DNA of 59,735 bases from JACOVP01 sp964390715 (GTDB lineage: Archaea > Nanobdellota > Nanobdellia > SCGC-AAA011-G17 > UBA489): positions 1 through 59,735 of the forward strand of contig CAYMIM010000016.1 in NCBI GenBank assembly GCA_964390715.1. The letters run 5' to 3'. Below are positions 34,426 through 43,185 of the stretch, one piece after another; the first letter of the stretch is position 1; each line of letters starts with the position of its first letter. Both the position numbers and the translations under genes were made by a program. The notes under the pieces are model-generated. The model made no database searches, was not told the DNA's origin, and saw only the letters and a list, made by a program, of their open reading frames with translations.

Positions 34426-35394
34426 ATGCCAGAACATGAAGAACAGCATCAACTTTGGATCGAGAAGTATAGACCCCAAACTTTCGCTGAAGTAAAAGGT
34501 CATAAGGAAATTGTCAAAAGACTACAAGCATTTGTCGACCAGAAAAATATCCCTCACATTCTTCTTTCTGGACCTGCAGGCGTAGGTAAAACGACTTTGT
34601 CCTTAATTATCGCCAAAACGCTTTATGGAGATACCTGGCGCAGTAATTTTTTAGAGCTCAACGCGAGTGACGACAGGGGAATAGACGTCGTTAGAAATAC
34701 CATTAAAGATTTCGCGCGCACTAAAGCACTGGGGACAGACTTACCTAAGATTATCTATTTAGATGAATGTGACTCTCTGACCAAAGAAGCGCAGCAAGCA
34801 TTGCGTAGAACTATGGAGACTCATACCAGAACTGCTCGATTTATTTTAAGCTGCAACTTCTCGAGCAAGATTATTGACCCTATTCAGTCTCGATGCACTA
34901 TTTTCCGTTTCAAACCTTTGGCAAAAGAAGATGTAAAAACTATTATTGAACATATCGCGCAACGAGAAGGACTCAAAGTAGACGCAAAGGCCATGGAAGC
35001 TATAATTACTGTAACGAGAGGAGACGCTAGACGCGCAGAAAATATACTACAAAGCTGCAGTGTCATGAGCAAGTCTATTACTGAAAAATTAATCTATGAG
35101 ATCGTGAGCGCGGCACACCCTGAAGAAATGCAAGATGTTCTTCAGTTAGCTGTTCAAGGAGCATTTGTTCAGGCACGTGACCGATTATTGGATGTAATGT
35201 TGAAACATGGCATGTCTGGAGAAGAAGTCGTTAAACAGATCCAGGAAACAGTGTGGAAGCTTTCCATTTCTGATCAAGCAAAGATGCAGTTGATTGAAAA
35301 ATGCGGTGAAGCAGAGTTTCGCATGGTTGAAGGCAGTGATGAATTCGTCCAACTAGAAAGCCTTTTAGCGAGTTTTGTTCTGGCAAAAAAATGA
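34426..35394 (+). CDS. rfcS: Replication factor C small subunit
   Basis: AAA+ clamp loader subunit. WIEKYRPQTFAEVKGH starts the fold; Walker A is GPAGVGKT (49-56), Walker B IIYLDECDSL, the SRC motif QSRCTIFRF, and sensor 2 region VTRGDARRAENIL. RFC-S forms the core pentamer that with RFC-L loads PCNA. Length (322) is normal and no intein is present, unlike many archaeal rfcS genes. A TATA-like element (34398-34407) lies ~25 nt before the ATG. Its stop overlaps the start of rfcL by 4 nt. Confidence 0.97.
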   Translation: MPEHEEQHQLWIEKYRPQTFAEVKGHKEIVKRLQAFVDQKNIPHILLSGPAGVGKTTLSLIIAKTLYGDTWRSNFLELNASDDRGIDVVRNTIKDFARTKALGTDLPKIIYLDECDSLTKEAQQALRRTMETHTRTARFILSCNFSSKIIDPIQSRCTIFRFKPLAKEDVKTIIEHIAQREGLKVDAKAMEAIITVTRGDARRAENILQSCSVMSKSITEKLIYEIVSAAHPEEMQDVLQLAVQGAFVQARDRLLDVMLKHGMSGEEVVKQIQETVWKLSISDQAKMQLIEKCGEAEFRMVEGSDEFVQLESLLASFVLAKK

Positions 35395-36575
35395 ACACTA
35401 TAGCCGCACCTTGGTTAGAGAAATATAAACCTACAACTGTTCAAGATATTCATGGACAAGAGCAAGCTTTAGCACGTTTACGACAAGCAGTCACAGCAAA
35501 AAAACCTGTACTTCTCTATGGACCTGTTGGTTCTGGTAAGACTTCAAGCGTGTATGCTTTGGCACAGGAATTAAATTATGAAATTATCGAGATCAATGCT
35601 TCTGACGTCCGCAATAAAGAAGCTATCAACACTGTCATTGGATCTTCACTAAATCAGATGAGCTTGTTTGGTCGAGGAAAAATTATTTTAGTCGATGAGG
35701 TTGATGGCATCGCGGGCAATAGTGATAGAGGAGGAGTACCTGCCCTTGTAGAATTGATTGGTAACGCGAAGCAAGCTGTTGTGATGACCGCGAACGATCC
35801 TTGGGATTCCAAATTTTCAGCTTTACGAAAAGCCAGCGTGGTTGTAGAATTTATCCCCATCTCTCTTCAAGCTACTGTTCAGCTTTTACAAACCATTGTG
35901 CGACAGGAAAAACTCGAAGTATCTGAAGAAGTGTTAAAAAAAATTGCACGAAAAGTCAATGGTGATCTACGCGCAGCTATTCTTGATCTCGAATCTTTAG
36001 CACAAGGCAAGAAAAACATTAGTATTGAAGATGTTGCTGTCCTTGATGATCGCCTTCGGGAACAACCTCTTACGGATGCTTTACGCTTTATCTTTAAAAG
36101 CACGAGACCGGAAGAAACTCTTACTGCTTTTGAACGTGTGGACGATGATTTACCAGAAGCTTTGTTATGGGTGGAAGAAAATATCCCCAGAGAATATGCT
36201 GGAGAAGATTTAGCGAGAGGTTTTGACGCATTAAGCAAAGCTTCACTCTTTTACGGCAGAATTATGCGATGGCAACATTGGCGCTTTTTAGTCTATATGA
36301 ACGCTTTTTTAACCGCAGGCATTAGTCTTGCCAAAAAAGAAAAAACTCCTGGTATTGTTGATTACAAGAGAAATTCACGCATCTTACGCTACTGGATGGC
36401 AAAACAGAAACGATTGAAATTACAAGGCATTATGCAGCAACTACCTGGAGAGCTGCATGGATCTTCTCGTGACTTGATGAAAGAGGTATTCCCTTATTTA
36501 CGATTGATGTTGAGAAAGAACAAACAAATGACTTTTGGACTGGCAAAAGAAGATATATCTTATCTGACGAAGTGA
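35391..36575 (+). CDS. rfcL: Replication factor C large subunit
   Basis: AAA+ protein with Walker A GPVGSGKT, Walker B IILVDEVDGI, and the RFC-L specific DRGGVPALVELI; the N-terminal WLEKYKPTTVQDIHGQ is shared by clamp-loader subunits. The C-terminal half is helical and includes the collar domain. It is the single large subunit contacting PCNA. Length is 394, slightly short of many RFC-L. The very C-terminus (KNKQMTFGLAKEDISYLTK) lacks an obvious PIP box. It overlaps rfcS by 4 nt and is followed 5 nt later by a GtrA-like gene, implying one operon. Confidence 0.95.
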   Translation: MNTIAAPWLEKYKPTTVQDIHGQEQALARLRQAVTAKKPVLLYGPVGSGKTSSVYALAQELNYEIIEINASDVRNKEAINTVIGSSLNQMSLFGRGKIILVDEVDGIAGNSDRGGVPALVELIGNAKQAVVMTANDPWDSKFSALRKASVVVEFIPISLQATVQLLQTIVRQEKLEVSEEVLKKIARKVNGDLRAAILDLESLAQGKKNISIEDVAVLDDRLREQPLTDALRFIFKSTRPEETLTAFERVDDDLPEALLWVEENIPREYAGEDLARGFDALSKASLFYGRIMRWQHWRFLVYMNAFLTAGISLAKKEKTPGIVDYKRNSRILRYWMAKQKRLKLQGIMQQLPGELHGSSRDLMKEVFPYLRLMLRKNKQMTFGLAKEDISYLTK

Positions 36576-36579
36576 CCGC

Positions 36580-36972
36580 ATGAAAATTGTTTCTGAACTT
36601 GGACGATCTATTCTTGTTGGCGTTATGGGAACTGTGTTGAATCTCGTTTTATTGTACTTTTTTAAAGAATATCTGGCAGCCTATTACCTTTTTGGTGCGA
36701 CGCTTGCAAATACGGTAACAATGTTCTCTATTTTCATTGCCGATCGTTGTTACACCTTTAAACATGGTAGTGGCAAGATCCAGATCCAATTTATGAAATA
36801 TCTTGGTGTTTATCTGCTAAGCAATGCAAGCAGTGTTGGGCTTCTAGCATTTTTTGTTGAAGTGTTTGGCTGGTATTATTTAGTTGCACAGGCGATAGCC
36901 ACTACACTTGTGAGCTTTATGACGTTTCTTGTCCTCAAATACTGGATTTTTCGCTCGTATGTGTGGCGATAA
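36580..36972 (+). CDS. GtrA-like membrane protein
   Basis: Four hydrophobic helices in 130 residues with GtrA/DPMS-type features: GRSILVGVMGTVLNLVLLYFF, then NTVTMFSIFIADRCYTF, then a long helix pair ending LVLKYWIF. GtrA-like proteins are thought to move lipid-linked sugars or polyprenyl phosphate glycans across the membrane, for surface polysaccharide modification. The gene starts 5 nt after the rfcL stop, apparently cotranscribed by position only. Alternative starts are not obvious. No glycosyltransferase lies beside it. Confidence 0.85.
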   Translation: MKIVSELGRSILVGVMGTVLNLVLLYFFKEYLAAYYLFGATLANTVTMFSIFIADRCYTFKHGSGKIQIQFMKYLGVYLLSNASSVGLLAFFVEVFGWYYLVAQAIATTLVSFMTFLVLKYWIFRSYVWR

Positions 36973-37033
36973 AAGATTAGAGCAACATTTATAAATCATT
37001 ATTTGTGGGAAGTAGCATCAGGGGGAACATCAA

Positions 37034-37321
37034 ATGCAAATTAGCGAGCTTAAAGCAAGACAAGGTAAAGTTGAACTAGAGGCAGAAATCACACAGAAAG
37101 GAGAAGTCCGCACGTTTGACAAATTTGGCAAGCAGGGACGCGTGTGCAATGCTACTATCAAAGACGCTTCTGGTGAAATGAAACTTACTTTATGGAACGA
37201 TGAAATAGATATGGTCAATGTCGGCGACAAGATAAAAATCAGCAATGGCTATGTCAATGAATTTCAGGGAGAAAAACAACTCACCGCAGGACGCTTTGGC
37301 AAACTAGAGATACTCAAATAA
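37034..37321 (+). CDS. Small OB-fold nucleic-acid-binding protein
   Basis: The 95-residue protein is a single OB fold: ISELKARQGKVELEAEITQKGEVRTF, GRVCNATIKDASGEMKLTLWND, VNVGDKIKISNGYVNEFQGEKQLT and a final strand. The WNDEIDMVNVGDKI segment is typical of archaeal RPA/SOSS-B-like ssDNA-binding proteins. It has no acidic C-terminal tail or zinc finger. A TATA-like TTTATAAAT at ~36990 precedes an SD-like GGGGGA before the ATG. It could be an ssDNA protein or an RNA-binding OB; the latter cannot be excluded. It is convergent with the parvulin gene, ends abutting. Confidence 0.8.
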   Translation: MQISELKARQGKVELEAEITQKGEVRTFDKFGKQGRVCNATIKDASGEMKLTLWNDEIDMVNVGDKIKISNGYVNEFQGEKQLTAGRFGKLEILK

Positions 37322-38347
37322 TTATTCTTCTTTTTCTTCTGTTGTCGCTTTCGTAAAGCGCTCTATTTTTGCTGTAGCCATAAGCTCTTTCAAGTATTTG
37401 TTCGCGCTTTCCTTGTTCTTTTCATCCTGCAAGAACTTACGAATATCCTCTTTAGCCTCAGTTAAAGACAACTTTCCCGCCTTTTTCTTCTCATGCACAA
37501 CGATGACATGGTAACCGAACTGCGATTTGACCGGTTCAGAAAATTCACCGACTTCTAACGTGAAAGCCGCCTTTTCAAATTCAGGAACCATAGCTCCTTT
37601 ACCAAATAATCCTAAGTTTCCGCCGTTCGTCTTCGCTGAAGGGTCAATTGATTTTTCTTTCGCTAGCTTAGCGAAGTCTTCACCGTCGTTTAGACGCTTG
37701 AGAACGTCTTTTGCCTCCGCTTCGGTAGCTACTAAAATATGTGAAGCATTAACCTGCTCTTCTGTTACCAATGACGCCTCATTCTCTTCATAGAAGGTCT
37801 GAATTTGCTCATCAGTGATAACTGTTTTCACTTGGTTTTTAGCAAGTAGGTTTGTAATTATAAGTTGTTCTTTTATCTGCTCTCTGAATTCTTTTTCTGT
37901 AATCTGCATTTTTTCCAAGAGAGGATCGATAGACTGCCCGATTAATTGCTCCAAATCAGCAATATATTTGTCAACCGCCGCGTCATCAACACTCATTTTT
38001 TGTTTTTTCGCTTCCTGTAACAGCAACTTCTTTGTGATTAGCTGTTCAAGCACTTGATCTTCTGTGAGTGGGAATCCCTGTTGTTGGGCTTGGGCGTTGA
38101 GCTTCGCTACGTCGCTGGCATATACTGGCTCGCCGTTGACTTTTGCCTTGATTGTTTGATCCATAGTGTTTTCTCCTTTGCCGACCAAAAGCCATAACAA
38201 TCCTGCTGCAAGAATAACTATGATTGCAACAACAATAATTGTTTTTTTCTTTGAAGATTTTCTTATGTGTGTAGTATCATGATGTAATAGCTGCTTTTCT
38301 ACAGTTTTACCAGCATGCACTGATTTTGTCTTTGCACCTTTTTTCAT
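37322..38347 (-). CDS. Membrane-anchored parvulin-type peptidyl-prolyl isomerase
   Basis: A Lys/His-rich cytoplasmic N-terminus is followed by one TM helix (TIIVVAIIVILAAGLLWLLVG) at ~36-58. Outside are a SurA/PrsA-like chaperone arm (ITKKLLLQEAKKQKM, MQITEKEFREQIKEQLI) and one parvulin domain (VNASHILVATEAEAKDVLKRL, DPSAKTNGGNLGLFGKGAMVPEFEKAAF, KSQFGYHVIVVHE; in pieces). It would isomerise prolines and chaperone secreted proteins, such as the giant surface proteins in this window. ATG at 38345-38347 preferred over TTG at 38359; ~341 residues. Bacterial-type foldases are uncommon in archaea. It is divergent from the HerA-like ATPase gene with a shared ~46-nt region. Confidence 0.88.
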   Translation of the reverse strand: MKKGAKTKSVHAGKTVEKQLLHHDTTHIRKSSKKKTIIVVAIIVILAAGLLWLLVGKGENTMDQTIKAKVNGEPVYASDVAKLNAQAQQQGFPLTEDQVLEQLITKKLLLQEAKKQKMSVDDAAVDKYIADLEQLIGQSIDPLLEKMQITEKEFREQIKEQLIITNLLAKNQVKTVITDEQIQTFYEENEASLVTEEQVNASHILVATEAEAKDVLKRLNDGEDFAKLAKEKSIDPSAKTNGGNLGLFGKGAMVPEFEKAAFTLEVGEFSEPVKSQFGYHVIVVHEKKKAGKLSLTEAKEDIRKFLQDEKNKESANKYLKELMATAKIERFTKATTEEKEE

Positions 38348-38392
38348 TCCTTGAGGCAAACCTTTATATCTTTAAAAAGGTTTCCATTCTCC

Positions 38393-39709
38393 ATGGGGAA
38401 CAAGATTATCATCGGCAGAAATGAAGCAGATAAAAAAGAGTTTGGCGAAGCAGGCACTGTTTATCTGGGAAAATTATTTGTCAATATGGGGCAGACGACT
38501 GCTTTGAGCAACGAGATTTATTTGGATGTTGTGCGGACACATGTCATGTTAATTAGCGGCAAACGTGGCGGAGGAAAAAGTTATTCAGCTTCTGTGATCG
38601 CAGAAGAAATGTCTCGACTGCCTGATGATATTAAGAAAAATATTACTGTTTTATTTTTTGATACTATGGGTGTGTTCTGGACGATGAAATATCCCAATAC
38701 TCGACAAGAAGACTTATTGATACAGTGGGGATTGACTGCTGAAGGGATAAATATTATACTCTATACACCTAAAGGTTATTTTCAACAACAAAAAGAAAAA
38801 GGTATTCCAGTAGATTTTTCATTCGCTCTTAAAACTAGCGAATTAAATGCTGGCGACTGGTGTAATGTCTTCGATATTAAATTAACTGATCCTTTAGGCA
38901 TTCTTATAGAAAGAACTTTAGATATTGCGCAAAAACAAAAAAAGGAATATGATATTCAAGATATTATTAATGTTATTTCCAATGACACCAAAAGCAAAAA
39001 AGAAGATCGAAATGGCGCAGAAATACGTTTTTTAGCAGCAAATAAATGGGGACTTTTTGCTCGCGATGGAACAACAATAGAACAATTACTTCAACCAGGT
39101 AGTGTGAATGTCATCGATATCAGTGTTTATACAAATACTGCTGGTAACTGGGGCATTAAAAATTTAGTTATAGGTTTAGTTTCAAGAAAAATATTTGAAG
39201 AACGCATGAAGGCGCGTAAAATAGAAGAAATTGTAGACATTCAAAAACATAAAAGTTATTTCTCCGAAGACGAAGCACAAGGAACTCCAATGGTATGGAT
39301 TATGATTGATGAAGCCCATGAAGCATTGCCCAGAGTTGGCAAGACACCCGCGACTGATGCTCTCGTGCAATTATTACGTGAAGGACGACAGCCAGGCATC
39401 TCTCTCTGTTTAGTCACGCAGCAACCTGGAGAAATCCATCATGATGTCATGACGCAGGCAGATATTGTCTTAAGCCATAGACTGACTGCCAAGCGAGACA
39501 TTGAAGCGTTGAACAGCATGATGCAAAGCTATTTAGTAACTGATTTACAAGAATACTTGAACACGCTACCGAGAGACAAAGGAGCCGCTATTTTATTAGA
39601 TGATAATTCTGAAAGAATTTACCCTATGCGCGTGCATCCCAAAAGAAGCTGGCATGGTGGAGACGCTCCTGCCGCGATTAAAACGAAGAAAAAGATTCTA
39701 GAATTTTAA
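38393..39709 (+). CDS. HerA/FtsK-superfamily ATPase (DUF87-like)
   Basis: A HerA-FtsK-like pump: N-terminal beta-barrel (IIIGRNEADKKEFGEAGTVYLGK), Walker A GKRGGGKS, a long middle region, Walker B WIMIDEAHE, and the Arg-finger/sensor motif LLREGRQPGISLCLVTQQPGEI. The C-terminal part ends in a Lys/Phe tail. HerA helicases remodel DNA ends with NurA nuclease; no NurA, Mre11 or Rad50 is adjacent here, and a conjugative or sorting role is equally possible. The ATG at 38393 is supported by the TATA box (38363-38370) ~27 nt upstream. Length is 438, near HerA size. Confidence 0.9.
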   Translation: MGNKIIIGRNEADKKEFGEAGTVYLGKLFVNMGQTTALSNEIYLDVVRTHVMLISGKRGGGKSYSASVIAEEMSRLPDDIKKNITVLFFDTMGVFWTMKYPNTRQEDLLIQWGLTAEGINIILYTPKGYFQQQKEKGIPVDFSFALKTSELNAGDWCNVFDIKLTDPLGILIERTLDIAQKQKKEYDIQDIINVISNDTKSKKEDRNGAEIRFLAANKWGLFARDGTTIEQLLQPGSVNVIDISVYTNTAGNWGIKNLVIGLVSRKIFEERMKARKIEEIVDIQKHKSYFSEDEAQGTPMVWIMIDEAHEALPRVGKTPATDALVQLLREGRQPGISLCLVTQQPGEIHHDVMTQADIVLSHRLTAKRDIEALNSMMQSYLVTDLQEYLNTLPRDKGAAILLDDNSERIYPMRVHPKRSWHGGDAPAAIKTKKKILEF

Positions 39710-39878
39710 TACTCTTGATCTTCCGCTTCTTTTTTCGCAATATTTAAGCAATTTTTCAGAAATTATGCGACTGAACTCTCCTTATTTTCGAGATTTTACC
39801 AGTAAAGTAGTTAAAAGTTGCAACATCTACTCTGCTATGGAAAAGTTTATAACTAGTACATGCTTCATGCAGAATGCA

Positions 39879-40112
39879 ATGATTGTCGAATTAAGCAAAG
39901 GTCGGCAGATTACTATCCCTGCTGAGATTCGGGAGCAATTAAACCTGAAAATAGGATCAAAATTAGAGATAACTAGAAGAAAAGATGAGATTATTTTAAA
40001 ACCCTTGGGAGAAGGTCTAGAAAAATTATTTACTGAGGCCAAAACCTTAAAACCAAAACATAATCTTAGCCCTCAACAAATGGATGAGTTGAACGAGGGA
40101 ATGTTTCGATGA
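39879..40112 (+). CDS. vapB: VapB-like antitoxin (AbrB/SpoVT domain)
   Basis: The domain MIVELSKGRQITIPAEIREQLNLKIGSKLEITRRKDEIIL is a swapped-hairpin AbrB DNA-binding fold. The acidic-to-basic tail after it (LFTEAKTLKP ... MDELNEGMFR) is the toxin-binding arm. The open frame extends upstream to 39765, but a TATA (GTTTATAAC, ~39844-39852) places the leaderless start at or near the ATG 39879 (the ATG at 39867 is also possible). It overlaps vapC by 4 nt (ATGA). It would repress its own promoter. Confidence 0.85.
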   Translation: MIVELSKGRQITIPAEIREQLNLKIGSKLEITRRKDEIILKPLGEGLEKLFTEAKTLKPKHNLSPQQMDELNEGMFR

Positions 40113-40480
40113 AATTTCTTGATAGCAATGTTCTCGCTTACGCTTTTTATAGTAATGAACATACGCAACGGTGTCAAGAGATTATTCGTGAAGGGGGATT
40201 AATTAATACAGCGAATTTAGTTGAAACCTATAATATTCTTCAATTTGAAACAAGTGCTGAACGCGCTACGGCCGCTATCAAAGAGCTTCTCAAATCTAAT
40301 TTAAAAGTTGTAGACTTAGATATTAATCTTGTTTTTGAAGCGCTCAAAAGAACCGCGAAACATCAACAATTAAAGTTTATGGATTTAATTCATTATGTTA
40401 CTAGTCTTCTTTATAATTGCAGCGAAATCATCAGTTTTGATAAAGATTTTGATAATTTAGAAATTCCTCGAACTACTTAA
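40109..40480 (+). CDS. vapC: VapC-like PIN-domain toxin
   Basis: A PIN nuclease of 123 residues. Acidic metal ligands: FLDSNVLAYAF (Asp), NLVETYNIL (Glu), FMDLIHYVTSLLY (Asp) and SFDKDFDNL (Asp). It cleaves RNA, probably tRNA or rRNA, and is neutralised by the antitoxin immediately upstream (4-nt overlap). It is convergent with the Trm5-like gene, whose stop overlaps by 4 nt (40477-40480). Position between HerA-like ATPase and Trm5 suggests an inserted module. Confidence 0.9.
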   Translation: MKFLDSNVLAYAFYSNEHTQRCQEIIREGGLINTANLVETYNILQFETSAERATAAIKELLKSNLKVVDLDINLVFEALKRTAKHQQLKFMDLIHYVTSLLYNCSEIISFDKDFDNLEIPRTT

Positions 40481-41277
40481 ACAGTCAATTCCAAACAAAT
40501 TCTAGAAACACCAGGGCTATATTTTCCACATTCCACGAGCATTACTTTCTTGAAGCGTCGTTGATATGCTTTTTTCACTGCCGCGAAATCATCTTCCGCC
40601 GCGAACAGATACAAATATATTTTTCCTTTTGGTTTTAGTTTAGTCAGAGCTAAATCGAGAAAGTCTTCAGCTTTTTTTGGGAGAGGCAATACTATTTTGT
40701 CAAATTTCTCTTTCAACTTGGGAACTATTTTTTTGACATCTCCCTGCAACAGCTTAACATTGTTTAGTTTATTGATTCTCACGTTTTGTACCGCATACTT
40801 ATGTGCCTGCTTATTGACTTCTATACCATAGACTACTGAAGATTTGCTGTTTTTTGCTATAACACAAGGGAAGGGAGCGACTCCAGAAAACAGCACTAAT
40901 ACCTTATCTCCTTTCTTTACTTGTTTAGCGACACGCAGGCGCTCTGTCGCTGTTCTTGTTGAAAAATAACACGTTTCTACATTCAATCGTAGGCTAACAG
41001 CATTTTCCCGATGGAGAGTTTCTTTTGTTTTCTCTCCCGCTATAATTATAATCTTAGGTGTTCGATATTTTCCCGCGTATCTTCCTGTTTTTTTCGCGAC
41101 TGTTTTAATTTGAGGATGCAACCGCATTAAAGCTTGCGCAATTATTTTTTCTTTTTTCTTCAGCGCTTTAGGAAATTCATTGAAGATAGCTATACTGCCG
41201 ACCATATCGAATGCTCGTGGCACTACTTCTACTTCCTTTTTACTTAATTTTTTTCTCAGTGTTTCGGCGAGTTTCAT
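40477..41277 (-). CDS. trm5: tRNA (guanine-37-N1)-methyltransferase Trm5-like
   Basis: The class I methyltransferase core has the Trm5 hallmark STRTATERLRVAKQVKKGDKVLVLFSGVAPFPCVIA in parts and YGIEVNKQAHKYAVQNVRINK, then a motif IV-like VLPLPKKAEDF. Trm5 methylates G37 of tRNAs with G at that position to prevent frameshifts. Length is 266 from ATG 41277, shorter than full-length Trm5 (~330), so an N-terminal D1 domain is reduced; the N-terminal KAFDMVGSIAIF region remains. The D1/D2 arrangement suggests the Trm5c-type or a minimal form. It starts 2 nt before the stop-overlapping region of the upstream DMT gene, so both are cotranscribed. Confidence 0.88.
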   Translation of the reverse strand: MKLAETLRKKLSKKEVEVVPRAFDMVGSIAIFNEFPKALKKKEKIIAQALMRLHPQIKTVAKKTGRYAGKYRTPKIIIIAGEKTKETLHRENAVSLRLNVETCYFSTRTATERLRVAKQVKKGDKVLVLFSGVAPFPCVIAKNSKSSVVYGIEVNKQAHKYAVQNVRINKLNNVKLLQGDVKKIVPKLKEKFDKIVLPLPKKAEDFLDLALTKLKPKGKIYLYLFAAEDDFAAVKKAYQRRFKKVMLVECGKYSPGVSRICLELTV

Positions 41278-41278
41278 G

Positions 41279-42169
41279 TTATAAGACAATTAAATATGTG
41301 GCAATGACCATTAAAAGAGATGCAATTATTTTTTGTGGCATCTTATGCTCGTGAAATAGTTCTCCGCCTATAAAGACTACGATTAATGTAGATAAAGAAG
41401 ATAGTGTCACTACTAAAGACACTGGACCGTCTTGGAGAGCAAGATAATAAATGACGTTGGCAGCAATATTAAAGAGCGCAGTAGCCACAATGGGTAAGCA
41501 CCTGTGTTTGAGCGCATGACGCAATCCCTGAGCACTTTTTCTTTTGCAGGACAAGAGCACTATAAAATTCAGAGCCATGCCTACTCGCGTGATAAAAAAG
41601 AGCGTTGTCGGAGCTACCGGATCTATGGGCACTCTAAGAAGTTCAGGGTTTAAGGCTATTTTCTCGAAGATAACGATAACACTAGCGGCCAGAAGCGCCA
41701 TGAAAGTGTACGCTATATACTTTGTTTTGAATTTCTTGACGACTTTTCTGATATGTGTTAGTTTTACTCCCAGCTCTATAATGTAAGAACCCGCGATCAT
41801 GAAGATTATACCTATCCAATTTTTCAAAGTAACATTTTCATTAAGGACAAGCACACTCAAGAGCACGATCAAGACCAATGAGAGATTCATTAATGGAGTT
41901 ACTTCTGAAGATTCTAAATGTTTGAATGACCGCGCAATAAAAACGAAGAAGACTGTCAAGAGGAGAGAAATGAGATATAACCAGAGCCATGTTCCTGTTG
42001 AGAGGTGGAAAGAGCTATTGTTCGCCAGAGGAAAAGAAAAGACTACTGTACAGATAGCCATAATAGTCAAATATTCCCAAATGTGTTCTCTATGGATGGT
42101 TTTATGGAAGAGCAGGAAGTAAATAGCATACAGCACCGCGGAAGCTAAAGCATAGAAGACCCAAGTCAC
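41279..42169 (-). CDS. EamA/DMT-family membrane transporter
   Basis: Ten hydrophobic segments in 296 residues with the internal repeat of the DMT superfamily: MTWVFYALASAVLYAIYFLLF ... and the second half with ALFNIAANVIYYLALQDGPVSLVVTLSSLSTLIVVFIGGELFHE (pieces), the EamA signature near each repeat end. Substrate is unknown; family members move drugs, metabolites or nucleotide-sugars. The start overlaps the FEN1 stop by 4 nt (ATGA). The stop at 41279 overlaps the Trm5 region by a few bases, an operon of FEN1-DMT-Trm5. Confidence 0.9.
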   Translation of the reverse strand: MTWVFYALASAVLYAIYFLLFHKTIHREHIWEYLTIMAICTVVFSFPLANNSSFHLSTGTWLWLYLISLLLTVFFVFIARSFKHLESSEVTPLMNLSLVLIVLLSVLVLNENVTLKNWIGIIFMIAGSYIIELGVKLTHIRKVVKKFKTKYIAYTFMALLAASVIVIFEKIALNPELLRVPIDPVAPTTLFFITRVGMALNFIVLLSCKRKSAQGLRHALKHRCLPIVATALFNIAANVIYYLALQDGPVSLVVTLSSLSTLIVVFIGGELFHEHKMPQKIIASLLMVIATYLIVL

Positions 42170-43182
42170 TTGAAGAAGTCACCTAATCCTTTTTGCTCTT
42201 TTTTCTTTGTACTTTCATGTAATTTTTCCAAGGTCGCATCGACACGTTCTGGAGAGAATTCATGACGCTCTACTAAAATTTCCTTAATTTTTTCTGGATC
42301 TGGCTTGTTCCACTGGAGCTTGTAGTCTTTTGTTGTTGGCATTTTTTTAAATAAGTCCATAATTTCTTTCCAATCAAAATCCGCCTCTACCTCATTGAAG
42401 AGCTGGTCGAAAGACTTGTGTTGTTTCACTAGCTTTAACGCAGTTTTTGGACCTACTCGATTGACGCCTGGATGATAATCTGTTCCCACGAGGATAGCGA
42501 TAGCAATCAATTGGTCGTGCGTGATGTCCAATGCTTTCAAGACTTCTTGCAATTCTATCAATTCTGGTGTGATTTTGACGTATGTGCCATTAGGCAATTT
42601 TCTTCGTTGTGACAAGGTGAGATTTGTGATGGATCTGGGACAGCCATGCAATAACACATCAACGTCTGAAGTTGCTGCCGCATAGACTTCTTCTCTTTGG
42701 ACCATAACTGCAATTTGCGCGTCTGATTCAGAGGGAGCTTGAATAACTGGCAGACCCATCGCTTCCATGAGTTCTTTTGCTTCCGTGATCATCTCTTTAC
42801 TTAATTTAGTTGTCTGCTTCGCATATTTCGCCATGGATTGGATATCTTCATCTTGTTGCGCTTGCTTGAATTTTTCTTCAGCTAATTCTTTTCTGTGCGC
42901 GCGTTGCTCTTGTTCTTTGATCTTCAAGATAGGAGCTTTTCCATCTAGGATTATAGCTAATTGGATATTTCTCTGCATTAAATTTGTGAAACGAGTCCAG
43001 ATACCCATCAGGTGGCTGGTCGTTCTTCCCTTGCTATCCATGAGTGGAGTACCATCTGGCTGTCTAATAGAGGATAAAAATTGGTAAGCACTGTTAGAGA
43101 AGTCTATGGCTATTTTTTTTCCTTCTAACGCCTCAAACTTGATTTCCTTTCTTGGAATAATGTCTCGGAGATTAACACCCAT
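42166..43182 (-). CDS. fen: Flap endonuclease FEN1
   Basis: Structure-specific 5' nuclease removing Okazaki flaps. N-terminal MGVNLRDIIPRKEI is FEN1-like; acidic residues lie in IAIDFSN, ILDGKAP, APSESDAQ, ATSDVDVLLHG, and GTDYHPGVNRVGPKTA (H3TH). The C-terminus QKGLGDFFK is a good PIP box for PCNA. Length (338) is standard. The replication role agrees with RFC, MCM and RPA elsewhere in this window. Together with downstream DMT and Trm5 genes it forms a coupled operon; upstream, 3 nt separate it from the HEPN gene's stop, so the TA pair may read through into it. Confidence 0.97.
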   Translation of the reverse strand: MGVNLRDIIPRKEIKFEALEGKKIAIDFSNSAYQFLSSIRQPDGTPLMDSKGRTTSHLMGIWTRFTNLMQRNIQLAIILDGKAPILKIKEQEQRAHRKELAEEKFKQAQQDEDIQSMAKYAKQTTKLSKEMITEAKELMEAMGLPVIQAPSESDAQIAVMVQREEVYAAATSDVDVLLHGCPRSITNLTLSQRRKLPNGTYVKITPELIELQEVLKALDITHDQLIAIAILVGTDYHPGVNRVGPKTALKLVKQHKSFDQLFNEVEADFDWKEIMDLFKKMPTTKDYKLQWNKPDPEKIKEILVERHEFSPERVDATLEKLHESTKKKEQKGLGDFFK

Positions 43183-43185
43183 GTT

